Positions 9,307-19,430 of a DNA stretch of 64,000 nucleotides are shown here, piece after piece (positions within the stretch are counted from its first letter, which is position 1; every line of letters begins with the position of its first letter). Origin of the DNA: Amycolatopsis jiangsuensis (lineage in GTDB: Bacteria > Actinomycetota > Actinomycetes > Mycobacteriales > Pseudonocardiaceae); contig NZ_JACHMG010000001.1 of NCBI RefSeq assembly GCF_014204865.1, positions 1,240,001-1,304,000 on the forward strand. Direction: 5' to 3'. The notes under the pieces were generated by a model. It saw only the letters and a program-made list of their open reading frames with translations. It had not been told where the DNA came from and made no database searches. Made by a program: the position numbers and the translations under genes.

Positions 9307-10347
9307 TCAGCCGGCCGGGCGCTTCGCCGGCTCGCAGCAGCCCACCGCACACGGCGCGCCGTTGACCGTGCATCCCGCCACCGGGAACTCCGACAGCTTC
9401 CGCACCGGGGCATCGGCCACGTGCTCCCGGATCAGCTCGACCACCAGCTCCGCGAAACGCGGGTCGGCGTCGGGGGTCGCGGCGCGGGCGAAGTCCATGC
9501 CGTGTTCCGCGGCGCGTTCGGCCGCCTCGTTGTCCAGGTCCCAGATCACCTCGAGGTGGTCGGACACGAAACCGATCGGGCTCACGACGACGGCTTCGAC
9601 CCCCTGCTCGTGCAGGGCGTCGAGGTGGTCGACGATGTCCGGCTCCAGCCACGGCACCTGCGGCGGGCCCGACCGGGACTGCCACACCACGTCGTACTCC
9701 CCGATGCCCGCCTCGGCGGCCACCAGGCGGGCGGCCTCGGCGATCTGGCGGGAGTACAGCCGCCCGCCCTCGGCGGGCGGCCCGGCGGCCCGGTCGGCAC
9801 TCTCCGGGATCGAGTGCGCAGTGAACACAGTGCGGATGCCCGGCCGGTCGCCGAGTTCAGCGTGCGCGGCGACGACCGCGTCGGCGACCGCGGACACGAA
9901 CAGCGGGTGGTCGAAGAAGTGGCGCAGCTTGACCAGTTCCGGCGCGTCTTCGACCGCCGCACGAGCACGCTCGATGTCCTCGTCGTACTGACGGCACGCC
10001 GAGTAGCCGCCGTACGCGCTCGTGGGGAACACCAGCGCGCGCCGCACGCCTTCGCTCTTCATCCGGGCGACGGTGTCCTCGACCATCGGCTGCCAGTTGC
10101 GGTTGCCGAAACGCACCGGCAGGTTCAGGCCTTCCGCGACCAGCTGCTTCTCGACCGCTTCGATGGCCGCACGGTTGAGCCGGTTGATCGGCGAGACGCC
10201 ACCGAAGTGCTGGTAGTGCTCCGCGACCTCGAGCAGCCGTTCCCGCGGCACACCCCGGCCGCGCGTGACGTTCTCCAGGAACGGCATCACCTCGTCGGGT
10301 CCTTCCGGACCGCCGAACGAAAGCCATAACAACGCGTCGTAACCCAC
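9307..10347 (-). CDS. hemH: Coproporphyrin III ferrochelatase
   Basis: A 346-residue enzyme that inserts Fe2+ into the porphyrin in haem synthesis; actinobacteria use the coproporphyrin-dependent route (CpfC). The N-terminus [15 protein letters not shown] and the motifs [17 protein letters not shown] and [10 protein letters not shown] are family signatures, the last carrying the catalytic His. The C-terminal segment has clustered cysteines ([15 protein letters not shown]), matching the [2Fe-2S] ligands of actinobacterial ferrochelatases. Start chosen at GTG 10345-10347 by alignment with the family; the ribosome binding site is weak. It lies beside fabG/inhA, as in mycobacteria. Confidence 0.93.
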   Translation of the reverse strand: MGYDALLWLSFGGPEGPDEVMPFLENVTRGRGVPRERLLEVAEHYQHFGGVSPINRLNRAAIEAVEKQLVAEGLNLPVRFGNRNWQPMVEDTVARMKSEGVRRALVFPTSAYGGYSACRQYDEDIERARAAVEDAPELVKLRHFFDHPLFVSAVADAVVAAHAELGDRPGIRTVFTAHSIPESADRAAGPPAEGGRLYSRQIAEAARLVAAEAGIGEYDVVWQSRSGPPQVPWLEPDIVDHLDALHEQGVEAVVVSPIGFVSDHLEVIWDLDNEAAERAAEHGMDFARAATPDADPRFAELVVELIREHVADAPVRKLSEFPVAGCTVNGAPCAVGCCEPAKRPAG

Positions 10348-10420
10348 CCGGCCATTTTGCCGCTGTGGCGGTGCGCACGCCGAGGCGGCCTTGTTGTGTA
10401 CTGGTCGATCCAAAACGTGC

Positions 10421-10426
10421 TACCGT
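10421..10426 (+). promoter_or_regulatory. -10 box in front of TetR gene
   Basis: TACCGT is followed by seven bases and the ATG of the TetR gene, implying a leaderless transcript. Just upstream (10402-10412) TGG-n5-CCA is a weak dyad that might be an autoregulatory site. Confidence 0.45.
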
Positions 10427-10433
10427 CCCCGGC

Positions 10434-11018
10434 ATGCCACGACCGCGCGAGTTCGACGAGACCCAGGCCGTCGAGGGTGCGATGAACGCGTTCTGGGCCC
10501 GCGGCTTCGAAGCGACCTCGACCGACGACCTGTGCGCTGCCACCGGTCTCGGCCGCAGCAGCATCTACAACACGTTCTCCAGCAAACGCACGCTGTTCCG
10601 GCGCGCGCTCGACCACTACCGGCAGCTCGGCATCGAGAGCCGGGCGGCAACACTGGAGCGCGCCACCGACGGTCTCGACGCGATTCGGCGACTGCTGGCC
10701 GACCTCGTGGCCGACGAGATGGACAACGGCCGGCGCGGCTGCCTGGTCGTCAACACCATCGCCGAATTCGGGACCACCGACGCGGAAATCTCCGCACAGC
10801 TCGACGCCGACACCGAGGCCTACCTTTCGGCGCTCCGGCATTTCGCCCGGGCGGGCCAGGCCGACGGCAGCATCACGCGCGACCGCGACGCGCTCGACAT
10901 CGCGCAATTCGTGCACAGCACGGTTTCCGGCCTGCGGGTGATGTCGCGACGTGGCGCCGCGCAGTCCGCACTGGAAGCAGTGGTGGACATCGCCGTGGCA
11001 GCGGTCGCGCGCCGCTGA
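10434..11018 (+). CDS. TetR/AcrR-family regulator
   Basis: A 194-residue protein. The N-terminal HTH (residues about 10-55, ending SSIYNTFSSKRTLFRRAL) is typical of TetR proteins, and the C-terminal ligand domain carries a GCLVVNTIAE stretch shared by a large TetR subgroup. ATG start at 10434 with a leaderless promoter. The next gene, 69 bases downstream on the same strand, is a Cmx-like efflux pump, so this protein probably represses it. The ligand is unknown. Confidence 0.88.
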   Translation: MPRPREFDETQAVEGAMNAFWARGFEATSTDDLCAATGLGRSSIYNTFSSKRTLFRRALDHYRQLGIESRAATLERATDGLDAIRRLLADLVADEMDNGRRGCLVVNTIAEFGTTDAEISAQLDADTEAYLSALRHFARAGQADGSITRDRDALDIAQFVHSTVSGLRVMSRRGAAQSALEAVVDIAVAAVARR

Positions 11019-11087
11019 ACCTTCCGATGAGCAGCGCGGCTCGTCGCCATCCGAGTTTTGCACTAGACGTTTCATAAGGAGAGATCC

Positions 11088-12266
11088 GTGCCCCTCGCCG
11101 TCTTCGTGCTCGGGCTCAGCATTTTCGCGCTGGGCACCTCCGAGTTCATGATCACCGGGCTGTTGCCCGGCATGGCCGCCGATCTGGGCGTGAGCATCCC
11201 GGACGCCGGGTTGCTGATCTCCGCGTTCGCCGTCGGCATGGTGGTCGGCGCGCCACTGCTGGCCGTGGGCACCCTGCGCCTCCCCCGCCGGGTCACGCTG
11301 CTGGCCCTGCTGGTGGTGTTCGGGCTGGCACACGTGGTGGGCGCGGTGGCCGGAAACTACGGCCTGCTGTTCGCCACCCGCGTGGTGAGCGCGCTCGCCT
11401 GCGCCGGTTTCTGGGCGGTCGCCGCGTCCACGACGGTTTCGCTCGTGCCGACGGCTCGGCGCGGCCGCGCGCTCGCCGTCCTCGTCGGCGGGCTCACGGT
11501 GGCGAACATCGCCGGCGTTCCCGCCGGCACGGTCCTCGGCCAGCACGCGGGCTGGCGAAGCGCGTTCTGGGCGGTCGCCGCGCTGACCGTCGTGGCAGCA
11601 GCGGGCGTACTGGCTCTCGTCCCACGCACGACCAGCACCGCGCCGGCGCGGGTACGTGCCGAGCTCCGGGTCTTCCGCAACGGCCGGTTGTGGCTCGCGC
11701 TCGGCGTCATCGCACTGCTGCAGGCCATGGTCTTCGCGACGTTCAGCTACCTCGCGCCGCTGCTGGTGTCCGTCGACGGGCTTTCGGAGTCCGGAGTCCC
11801 GGTCGTGCTCGCGCTCTTCGGCGGCGGCGCGCTGGTGGGCATCGTCGCCGGCGGCAAACTGGCCGACGCACACCCCTTCGCCACCCTGTACGGCAGCCTG
11901 GCCCTCGCCGTGGCGGCACTGGTCACGCTCGCCGCCACTGACAACGCTGTGGTGGCGGTCATCGCGGTCCTCGTGCTGGGCGCCGCGGGCTTCGCCGCGA
12001 ACCCGGCGTTGAACATCCGCGCGTACACGATCGCCGGTGGTACGCCGACGCTCGTCGGCGCCAGCACGACGTCCGCGTTCAACGTGGGCAACACCGTCGG
12101 CCCGTGGCTCGGCGGCACGACCATCGCCGCCGGGCTCGGCTTCGCCAGCGTCGCGTGGGTCAGCGTCGTCCTCGGTGCGCTCGCGGTCGCCGCGCTCACT
12201 GTGTCACTGCACCTGCACCGGCGAACCGAGGTTCCGGCGCAGGTGCCCGAATCACAGCCCGTGTGA
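11088..12266 (+). CDS. MFS efflux transporter, Cmx/CmlA (chloramphenicol) type
   Basis: A 392-residue, 12-helix permease. The N-terminus PLAVFVLGLSIFALGTSEFMITGLLP closely follows the pattern of Cmx/Cml chloramphenicol exporters, and the arginine-rich loop RLPRR follows helix 2. GTG start at 11088 with a GGAGAGA ribosome binding site. It is paired with the upstream TetR gene and ends at a strong terminator. Chloramphenicol export is a family assignment; related proteins move arabinose or other drugs, so the substrate is not certain. Confidence 0.85.
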   Translation: MPLAVFVLGLSIFALGTSEFMITGLLPGMAADLGVSIPDAGLLISAFAVGMVVGAPLLAVGTLRLPRRVTLLALLVVFGLAHVVGAVAGNYGLLFATRVVSALACAGFWAVAASTTVSLVPTARRGRALAVLVGGLTVANIAGVPAGTVLGQHAGWRSAFWAVAALTVVAAAGVLALVPRTTSTAPARVRAELRVFRNGRLWLALGVIALLQAMVFATFSYLAPLLVSVDGLSESGVPVVLALFGGGALVGIVAGGKLADAHPFATLYGSLALAVAALVTLAATDNAVVAVIAVLVLGAAGFAANPALNIRAYTIAGGTPTLVGASTTSAFNVGNTVGPWLGGTTIAAGLGFASVAWVSVVLGALAVAALTVSLHLHRRTEVPAQVPESQPV

Positions 12267-12271
12267 CGAGT

Positions 12272-12315
12272 CGGCGCCCAACCCGGCCGGCCGTCGCTGA
12301 CCGGGCTGGGCGCCG
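12272..12315. terminator. Bidirectional terminator between MFS gene and inhA
   Basis: Arms 12272-12286 and 12301-12315 pair over 15 bp with one G-U/mismatch position and a 14-base loop, between two convergent genes. Confidence 0.75.
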
Positions 12316-12326
12316 CTTGGCAGGGC

Positions 12327-13094
12327 TCAGATGCCCAGCGCGTGCACTCCGCCGTCGACCATGATCATCGAGCCGGTGGTGGCGGGCAGCCAGTCGGACA
12401 GCAGCGCGCACACGGACTTCGCGGTGGCCGTCGGGTCGGAGCTGTCCCAGCCCAGCGGCGCGCGGTCGTTCCAGCCGTCCTCCAGCTCGTTGAAGCCCGG
12501 GATCGACTTGGCCGCCATGGTCTTCATCGGGCCCGCGCTCACCAGGTTCACGCGGATGCCGCGCGGGCCCAGTTCCTTGGCCAGGTACCGGTTCACCGAC
12601 TCGAGCGCCGCCTTCGCCACACCCATCCAGTTGTAGGCCGGCCACGCCACCCGCGCGTCGAAGTCCATCCCGACGATCGAGCCGCCCCGCGACAGCAGCG
12701 GCAGCGTCGCCACCGCGAGCGACTTGTAGGAGAAGGCCGACACGTCCACCGCGACCTTCACGTCGTCACTCGGCGCGTCCAGGAACGGCGCGCCCAGGCA
12801 GCTCGGCGGCGCGAACCCGATCGAGTGCAGCACGCCGTCGAGTCCGTCGACGTGCTCACGCACCCGGTCGGCCAGCGAGCCGAGGTGCTCGGGGTCGGTC
12901 ACGTCCAGCTCCAGCACCGGCGCCGGCTTCGGCAGGCGCTTGGCGATGCGCTCCACGAGCGACATCCGGCCGAAGCCGGTCAGCACCAGCTCGGCGCCTT
13001 CCTCCTGGGCGATGCGGGCGGCGTGGAAAGCGAGCGAGGCGTCGGTGATGATGCCGGTGATCAGCAGCCGCTTGCCTTCGAGCAGTCCGGGCAA
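12327..13094 (-). CDS. inhA: Enoyl-[acyl-carrier-protein] reductase, InhA type
   Basis: A 255-residue NADH-dependent reductase for the last step of the FAS-II elongation cycle. It aligns along its length with mycobacterial Inh[21 protein letters not shown] at the dinucleotide site, Ser91 in LHSIGF, Tyr154 in AYNWM and Lys161. The substrate-binding loop is shorter than in M. tuberculosis InhA. The start is TTG at 13092-13094, seven bases after GGAGGA. It follows fabG by 135 bp on the same strand, so the two form the fabG-inhA unit. The organism may use it for ordinary rather than mycolic acid synthesis. Confidence 0.93.
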   Translation of the reverse strand: MPGLLEGKRLLITGIITDASLAFHAARIAQEEGAELVLTGFGRMSLVERIAKRLPKPAPVLELDVTDPEHLGSLADRVREHVDGLDGVLHSIGFAPPSCLGAPFLDAPSDDVKVAVDVSAFSYKSLAVATLPLLSRGGSIVGMDFDARVAWPAYNWMGVAKAALESVNRYLAKELGPRGIRVNLVSAGPMKTMAAKSIPGFNELEDGWNDRAPLGWDSSDPTATAKSVCALLSDWLPATTGSMIMVDGGVHALGI

Positions 13095-13229
13095 CGGGTC
13101 CTCCAGTCGGGGTTCAGCGGGAACTACAGCGGTCGAACTCGGGGAACAGCTCGGGCGGCCGGGGGAATCCCAGTAATCCAGGGGATCCGGGCAACTCGGG
13201 CGGCTCGGGCACGTCGGGACTCGGGAGCC

Positions 13230-14066
<837 letters not shown>

Positions 14067-14112
14067 TTACCGGCCGGTTGGTCACCGTGAGTCGCGACAC
14101 AGGAGGTCAACG

Positions 14113-15426
14113 ATGACTACCCGGATCCAGGGTGCCGGCACCGAACGGCGTGTGGTCGGCAACGTGCTGCGCGGCTCGGTGGGCAACCTCGTCGAGTGGT
14201 ACGACTGGTACGCCTACTCGGCATTCACCATCTACTTCGCCAAGTCGTTCTTCCCCGGCGGCGACGCCACGGCCCAGTTCCTCAACACCGCGGCGGTGTT
14301 CGCCGTGGGATTTCTCATGCGCCCGCTCGGCGGCTGGCTGCTCGGCCGTTTCGCCGACCGGTTCGGCCGCCGGTCGGCGCTCGTGCTGTCGGTCACGATG
14401 ATGGCCTGCGGCTCACTGCTGATCGCGGCCACGCCGGCGTATTCGGCGATCGGCGTCGCAGCACCGATCCTGCTCGTGCTCGCCCGGCTGCTGCAGGGGC
14501 TGTCAGTCGGCGGCGAGTACTCCACCTCGGCGACGTATCTGTCCGAAGTGGCCACTCCGGGGCGCCGCGGGTTCTACTCGAGCTTCCAGTACGTGACGCT
14601 CGTCGGCGGGCAGCTGCTCGCGCTCGGACTGCAGCTGATCCTGCAGAGCGTGCTCACCGAGAAGCAGATGGGCGAGTGGGGCTGGCGAATCGCGTTCGTG
14701 GTCGGCGCGCTCGCCGCCGTGATCGTGATGCTGCTGCGGCGGAGCATGGACGAATCCGAGAGCTACCGGCGAGTCGCGGAGGACGCCGGGCGCGACGCCG
14801 GTGAACGGGGGACGCTGCGTCAGCTCGTGAAGTACCCGCGGGAGATCGCGCTCGTCGTCGGCCTGACGCTCGGCGGCACCGTCGCGTTCTACACCTACGC
14901 CACCTACACGCAGAAGTTCCTGGAGAACACCGCGGGCATCCCCCGGCGCACGGTCACCGTCATCCTGTTCGTCGCACTGCTGCTGTTCGCGATCCTGCAG
15001 CCGCTCGCCGGGCGGCTGTCGGACCGCATCGGCCGGCGCAAGCTCCTGCTGTTCTTCGGTATCGCGGGCACTGTGCTGACCGTGCCGATCATGACCACGA
15101 TGGCGCACACCACGCAGCCGTTGCTCGCGTTCCTGTTGCTGCTGGGCGCGCTGGTGATCGTCACCGGGTACACGTCGATCAACGCGATCGTGAAGGCGGA
15201 ACTGTTCCCGACCCGGATCCGCGCGATCGGTGTCGGGCTGCCCTACGCACTCACCGTCGCCATCTTCGGCGGTACCGCGGAGCTGATCGCCCAGGCGCTC
15301 AAGAAGGCGGGGCACGAGTCACTCTTCTTCTGGTATGTCGCGGGATGCATCCTGGTCTCCGTGGTCGTGTACGCGACAATGCGGGAAACGTCGCGTTCGT
15401 CCGCTCTCGAACGCACGGAGAACTGA
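14113..15426 (+). CDS. MHS-family metabolite:proton symporter (alpha-ketoglutarate permease-like)
   Basis: A 437-residue permease with about 12 helices. NLVEWYDWYAYSAFTIYFAKSFFP near the N-terminus and RPLGGWLLGRFADRFGRR in the first cytoplasmic loop are hallmarks of the metabolite:H+ symporter family (KgtP, ProP, ShiA). ATG at 14113 with AGGAGG. It begins a run with a response regulator (15-base gap), histidine kinase and TAXI-like lipoprotein, which suggests dicarboxylate or tricarboxylate uptake controlled by that sensor. The exact substrate is inferred only from context. Confidence 0.88.
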   Translation: MTTRIQGAGTERRVVGNVLRGSVGNLVEWYDWYAYSAFTIYFAKSFFPGGDATAQFLNTAAVFAVGFLMRPLGGWLLGRFADRFGRRSALVLSVTMMACGSLLIAATPAYSAIGVAAPILLVLARLLQGLSVGGEYSTSATYLSEVATPGRRGFYSSFQYVTLVGGQLLALGLQLILQSVLTEKQMGEWGWRIAFVVGALAAVIVMLLRRSMDESESYRRVAEDAGRDAGERGTLRQLVKYPREIALVVGLTLGGTVAFYTYATYTQKFLENTAGIPRRTVTVILFVALLLFAILQPLAGRLSDRIGRRKLLLFFGIAGTVLTVPIMTTMAHTTQPLLAFLLLLGALVIVTGYTSINAIVKAELFPTRIRAIGVGLPYALTVAIFGGTAELIAQALKKAGHESLFFWYVAGCILVSVVVYATMRETSRSSALERTEN

Positions 15427-15440
15427 CGGGGAGGACGGCC

Positions 15441-16106
15441 GTGCGCGTGCTGCTGGTCGAGGACGACACCGGGGTCGCCCTGGCGCTCGCCGAGACACTG
15501 CAGGCGCACGGCCACACCGTCGCCGCCGTCGGCCGTGGCGCCGACGCGCTCGGGCGGCACCGCGAAGCCGACCTGCTGCTGCTCGACCTCGGGCTGCCCG
15601 ACCTCGGCGGGCTCGACGTGCTGCGCAAGATCCGCCAGGTGTCGCCGGTGCCGGTCATCGTGCTCACTGCCCGCGACGACGAACGTTCGGTCGTGCGCGC
15701 GCTCCGTCTCGGCGCGGACGACTACCTCGCCAAACCCGTACGGCTGGCCGAACTGCTGGCACGGATGGACGCCGTGATACGTCGTGCGGGCAGCCGTGCC
15801 GACGCGGCCGGGGATCGGGTCGTGCGGATCGAGGACGTCGAGATCGACCTCGGCGGCCGCCGGGTGCTCGTCGGGGACCGGGACGCCGGCCTGACCACGA
15901 AAGAGTTCGCCGTGCTCGCGGTCCTCGCCACGCGGCCGGGCACCGCGGTCAGCCGCCAGCAGCTGATGGACGAGGTGTGGGGCGACGCCTACCTCGCCGT
16001 CTCTCGGTCCCTCGACGTGCACATGACCCAGCTGCGCGCGAAACTCGACCGGCCCGGGCTGCTGACGACGATCCGCGGCTTCGGGTACCGCCTGGGCCGG
16101 GGCTGA
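15441..16106 (+). CDS. OmpR/TctD-type response regulator
   Basis: A 221-residue protein. The receiver domain has the acidic pair D8-D9, phosphoacceptor D49 in LLLDLGLPD and the conserved Lys of AKP near residue 100. It is followed by a winged-helix DNA-binding domain (residues about 130-218, ending RGFGYRL). GTG start at 15441 behind GGGGAGG. It lies four bases upstream of its kinase. The order permease-regulator-kinase-solute-binding protein recalls tctD/tctE systems that sense tricarboxylates. Confidence 0.92.
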   Translation: MRVLLVEDDTGVALALAETLQAHGHTVAAVGRGADALGRHREADLLLLDLGLPDLGGLDVLRKIRQVSPVPVIVLTARDDERSVVRALRLGADDYLAKPVRLAELLARMDAVIRRAGSRADAAGDRVVRIEDVEIDLGGRRVLVGDRDAGLTTKEFAVLAVLATRPGTAVSRQQLMDEVWGDAYLAVSRSLDVHMTQLRAKLDRPGLLTTIRGFGYRLGRG

Positions 16107-16110
16107 ACCG

Positions 16111-17511
16111 GTGCGGACCCGCCTGCTGGCCGTGCTCGTCACGTTCGCGCTCGCCGGAGTGGCGGCGTTCGCCGTGCCTCTGCTGTCCACGACGGCGGAT
16201 CAGCGCACCGCGGAGCTGGTCATCTCGCGCAGCAGTGACGTCGAACGCTTCGTCGTGCTCGCGCAACGGGCGGTGGACTCCGGTGACGCGACCGTTCTCG
16301 CCGCCGAAGCCGAGCAGTATTCGTCGTTATACAGCGAGGCGGTCGTGGTCGTGGACGCGCAGCGGGTCCCGCTGGTGCAGACCGGCGGCCTCACCGCGGC
16401 CGACCCGGCCGTCCGGACGCTGGTCGAGGCGACCCTGCGCAACCAGCCCGGGCCGCCGGTCGAGCAGGTCACACCGTGGACGGCCGAGCCGGTGCTGGTC
16501 ACGCGTCCGGTCGGCACCGGCACGCGGGTGTCCGGGGTGGTCGTGCTGCGGGCGTCCGCGGCGCGTGCCGCCTCCGACGTCGCCATGCGCTGGAGCGCGG
16601 TCGCCGCCGGCGCGCTCGTGGTGGCCGCGTTGTTCGTGCTGCTGTCGGTCCTGCTGGCGCGGTGGATGGTGCGGCCGCTGGTGGAGCTGGAGACCGGGGT
16701 ACTCGCCGTGTCCCGGGGACGGCGGGCACAGGTTCCGGAGCGGTCGGGACCGCGGGAGCTGCGCTCGCTGGCCGCCTCGGTGAACCGGATGTCCGATGCC
16801 GTGGTCGAAGCCGCGAACCAGCAGCGCCGGCTCGTCGCCGACACCTCGCACCAGCTCCGCAATCCGATGGCCGCGCTGCGCCTGCGGCTGGATTCCCTCG
16901 CCGCCGAGGTCGGTGCCCACCCGGCGCATGAGGCGGCCACCGCCGAGGTCGAACGGCTGGAACGCATCCTCGACGGCCTGCTCACCCTGGCCACCGCGGA
17001 GAGCACCGCCACCCGGCTCGCCGCGCGGGAGGACACCGGTGAGGACACCGAACCGGCCGATCTGGCCTCGGTCACCGCCGAACGAGTCGACGCCTGGCGT
17101 CTTTCCGCCGACGAAGCGGGCGCGACGCTCGTGCCCCGCGCGGGGCATCTCGAACCGGTTCTGGTGCGGATGCCGGAAACCGAACTGGCGCAGATTCTCG
17201 ACGTGCTGCTCGACAACGCCGTCCACCACGGCGGCCGCGGCGCCACCATCACCGCCGGCTGGGAGACCGGCCCGGGCACCGTCACGCTGCTGGTCACCGA
17301 CGACGGTCCGGGGATCCCCGAAGCGGACCTTTCCCGTGCCACCGAACGGTTCTGGCGCGCCGGCGGCGAAGGCGCGCCCCGCGGGACCGGGCTCGGGCTG
17401 GCGATCGCCCGGGAGCAGACCCGCGCCCGCGGCGGGCACCTGGAACTGCGCGCGGTGCGACCCCACGGACTCGATGTCCGCATCACGCTGCCCGCGGTGG
17501 TGACGTCATGA
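16111..17511 (+). CDS. Sensor histidine kinase (TctE-like)
   Basis: A 466-residue membrane kinase. Helix 1 is at residues 5-25 and an extracytoplasmic domain of about 140 residues follows. Helix 2 is near 165-190, then HAMP. HisKA carries the phospho-acceptor His247 in DTSHQLRNPM. The HATPase domain has N-box DNAVHHG, G1 DDGPGIP and G2 GTGLGLAIA. GTG start four bases after the response regulator stop. Its stop overlaps the ATG of the TAXI-like lipoprotein (ATGA), so the binding protein is made with the kinase and may present the ligand to its sensor domain. Confidence 0.92.
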   Translation: MRTRLLAVLVTFALAGVAAFAVPLLSTTADQRTAELVISRSSDVERFVVLAQRAVDSGDATVLAAEAEQYSSLYSEAVVVVDAQRVPLVQTGGLTAADPAVRTLVEATLRNQPGPPVEQVTPWTAEPVLVTRPVGTGTRVSGVVVLRASAARAASDVAMRWSAVAAGALVVAALFVLLSVLLARWMVRPLVELETGVLAVSRGRRAQVPERSGPRELRSLAASVNRMSDAVVEAANQQRRLVADTSHQLRNPMAALRLRLDSLAAEVGAHPAHEAATAEVERLERILDGLLTLATAESTATRLAAREDTGEDTEPADLASVTAERVDAWRLSADEAGATLVPRAGHLEPVLVRMPETELAQILDVLLDNAVHHGGRGATITAGWETGPGTVTLLVTDDGPGIPEADLSRATERFWRAGGEGAPRGTGLGLAIAREQTRARGGHLELRAVRPHGLDVRITLPAVVTS

Positions 17512-18449
17512 GGCCCACCCGGCGTGCCGCGCTGCTGGGCGGACTCGGCTTCGCCCTCGCAGGCTGCGAGAACGGCTACCGCGGTCCCGACCGGGCGGTG
17601 ACCATCGCAGCAGGGGAAGCAGGCGGCTTCTATCTCGCCTTCGCGGACGTGCTCGCCACCGAGCTGAACCGCGCGGAACCCCGGCTGCGCTGTGTCGCGT
17701 TGGCCACCGAGGCCAGCGTCGAAAACGTCGGTCGCGTCCGCGACGGCACTGCGGACCTCGGACTCGTGCTCGCCGATGTCGCGCAGTCCGCGCTCGCCGG
17801 TACCGCGCCGTTTCCCGAAGCGGTTCCGCTGCGGGCACTGGGCCGCGTGTACGAGAACTATCTCCAGCTCGTCGTCCGCGCCGCCGACCAGCACAGCGAA
17901 CTGACCGCGCTCGCCGGACGGCCGGTGTCCTTCGGCGCCGCCGGTTCCGGCGCCGCACAGCTGGCGGAACGGGTCTTCGCGACCGCCGGCGTACCGGTGC
18001 GGGCAGTGCACCTCCGGCTGGCCGACGCGCTCGCCGCGCTGCGCGATCGGCGGATCGACGCGCTCGTGTGGTCCGGCGGGGTGCCCACGCCGGCGCTGGC
18101 CGATCTCAACCGCACCACCCCGCTCGCGTTGCTCCCGCTCGCCTCGGCGCTGCCTCGCCTGCGGCAGGCACACGGCCCGCTGTACGAACAAGTCCAGGTG
18201 CCCGCCGACGCGTACCGCGGGGTCGGCGCGCTCGCCACGATCGGCGTCGCGAACCTCCTGGTCTGCTCCCCCGGGCTGCCCGCCGACGTCGCCGCCGCGG
18301 TGGTCCGCGTCCTCACCCGCCGCGCCGCCGAACTCGTGCCCGCGCAGGCGGTCGGCACGCAGTTCCTCGACGTGCGCACGCTCATCGGCACCCGGCCGGT
18401 CCCGCTGCACCCCGGGGCGGCCGGCACCTACCGCAGCCTGCACGGGTGA
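17508..18449 (+). CDS. TAXI-family solute-binding lipoprotein without TRAP permease
   Basis: A 313-residue protein. The signal sequence ends in a lipobox LAGC (Cys20) and has an Arg pair at 5-6. The mature part has the TRAP-associated extracytoplasmic immunogenic (TAXI) pattern: TIAAGEAGGFYLAFADVLATEL, a DLGLVLADVA segment, and VSFGAAGSGA at the ligand cleft. No TRAP membrane subunit gene is present in the surrounding DNA. Coupling to the kinase by a four-base overlap suggests a sensory co-receptor role rather than, or in addition to, transport. Confidence 0.88.
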   Translation: MRPTRRAALLGGLGFALAGCENGYRGPDRAVTIAAGEAGGFYLAFADVLATELNRAEPRLRCVALATEASVENVGRVRDGTADLGLVLADVAQSALAGTAPFPEAVPLRALGRVYENYLQLVVRAADQHSELTALAGRPVSFGAAGSGAAQLAERVFATAGVPVRAVHLRLADALAALRDRRIDALVWSGGVPTPALADLNRTTPLALLPLASALPRLRQAHGPLYEQVQVPADAYRGVGALATIGVANLLVCSPGLPADVAAAVVRVLTRRAAELVPAQAVGTQFLDVRTLIGTRPVPLHPGAAGTYRSLHG

Positions 18450-18472
18450 CCGGCGATGGCAAGATTGGCCGG

Positions 18473-18904
18473 GTGACCGATCGCCGCGCCATCGCCGAAA
18501 TGCCCCTGCGGGTGCGCTACCACGAATGCGACGGGCAGGGCGTCGTGTTCAACGCGCACTACCTCGCGTACGTGGACATGGCCGCGTTCGAGGTCGAGAA
18601 GGCGCTGTTCGGCTCGCACCGGGACTTCCTCGCCACCGGACTGGACCTCGTGGTCGCCGAGTCGAATCTGCGCTACCACGCACCCTGCCGCTTCGACGAC
18701 GAACTGGTCGTCTCCGCGTTCCTCACCCACCTCGGCTCGACCTCGCTGATCTTCGACCACGAGATCCGGCGCGGTGCGCTGCTCACCACCGAGGCCCGCG
18801 TGCGCTACGTGTTCGTCGACCAGAAGACGTTCCGCCCGCGGCAGCCACCGGACGAGGTCCGCGACCGCTACCTGCCGTTCCTGCCCACGCCCGAGCACGC
18901 CTGA
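18473..18904 (+). CDS. Acyl-CoA thioesterase, hotdog fold (4HBT/YbgC type)
   Basis: A 143-residue protein. RVRYHECDGQGVVFNAHYLAYVDMAAFE contains the hotdog-fold active-site loop, with the acidic residue and the long helix characteristic of YbgC/4-hydroxybenzoyl-CoA thioesterases. GTG at 18473 chosen as the first start after the TAXI gene; an internal ATG at 18500 is possible. Followed nine bases downstream by trmL. Substrate, presumably a short or aromatic acyl-CoA, is unknown. Confidence 0.85.
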   Translation: MTDRRAIAEMPLRVRYHECDGQGVVFNAHYLAYVDMAAFEVEKALFGSHRDFLATGLDLVVAESNLRYHAPCRFDDELVVSAFLTHLGSTSLIFDHEIRRGALLTTEARVRYVFVDQKTFRPRQPPDEVRDRYLPFLPTPEHA

Positions 18905-18912
18905 GGCCGCCC

Positions 18913-19374
18913 GTGTTCCGCATCCTGTTCTACCGTCCCGAAATCCCGCCGAACACCGGTAACGCGATCCGGCTCGCCGCGAACACCGGCTGCGAACTGC
19001 ACCTCGTCGAACCACTCGGGTTCACGCTCGAGGACAAGCAGCTGCGCCGCGCCGGCCTCGACTACCACGACCTCGCCCGGGTCCGCGTCCACGCCGACCT
19101 CCCGTCCGCCTGGCAGGCCCTGCTGCCCGCCAAGGTGTACGCGTTCAGCGCCTCGGCGACCCGGCGCTACACCGACGTCGCCTACGAACCGGGCGACGTG
19201 CTGCTGTTCGGCCCGGAATCCGCCGGCCTACCCGCGGACGTCCAGCACGCCCCGGAGATCACCGACCGGCTACGGCTGCCGATGCTGCCCACCAGCCGTT
19301 CGCTGAACCTGGCCAACACCGCCGCGATCACCCTGTACGAAGCCTGGCGCCAGAACGGCTTCGCCACCGCCTGA
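18913..19374 (+). CDS. trmL: tRNA (cytidine(34)-2'-O)-methyltransferase
   Basis: A 153-residue SPOUT methyltransferase that 2'-O-methylates the wobble base of tRNA-Leu. It starts FRILFYRPEIPPNTGNAIRLAANTG, carries LLFGPESAGLP in the middle, and ends with the knotted motif LPMLPTSRSLNLANTAAITLYEAWRQ. Length is normal for TrmL and too short for the larger SpoU enzymes. GTG start at 18913. It ends 56 bases from the convergent VWA gene. Confidence 0.92.
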   Translation: MFRILFYRPEIPPNTGNAIRLAANTGCELHLVEPLGFTLEDKQLRRAGLDYHDLARVRVHADLPSAWQALLPAKVYAFSASATRRYTDVAYEPGDVLLFGPESAGLPADVQHAPEITDRLRLPMLPTSRSLNLANTAAITLYEAWRQNGFATA

Positions 19375-19430
19375 CCCCGGACGCCTCGAGGCTGTGAAGG
19401 CCCCTCCACGGTCCGGAACGGCCACCGGCG

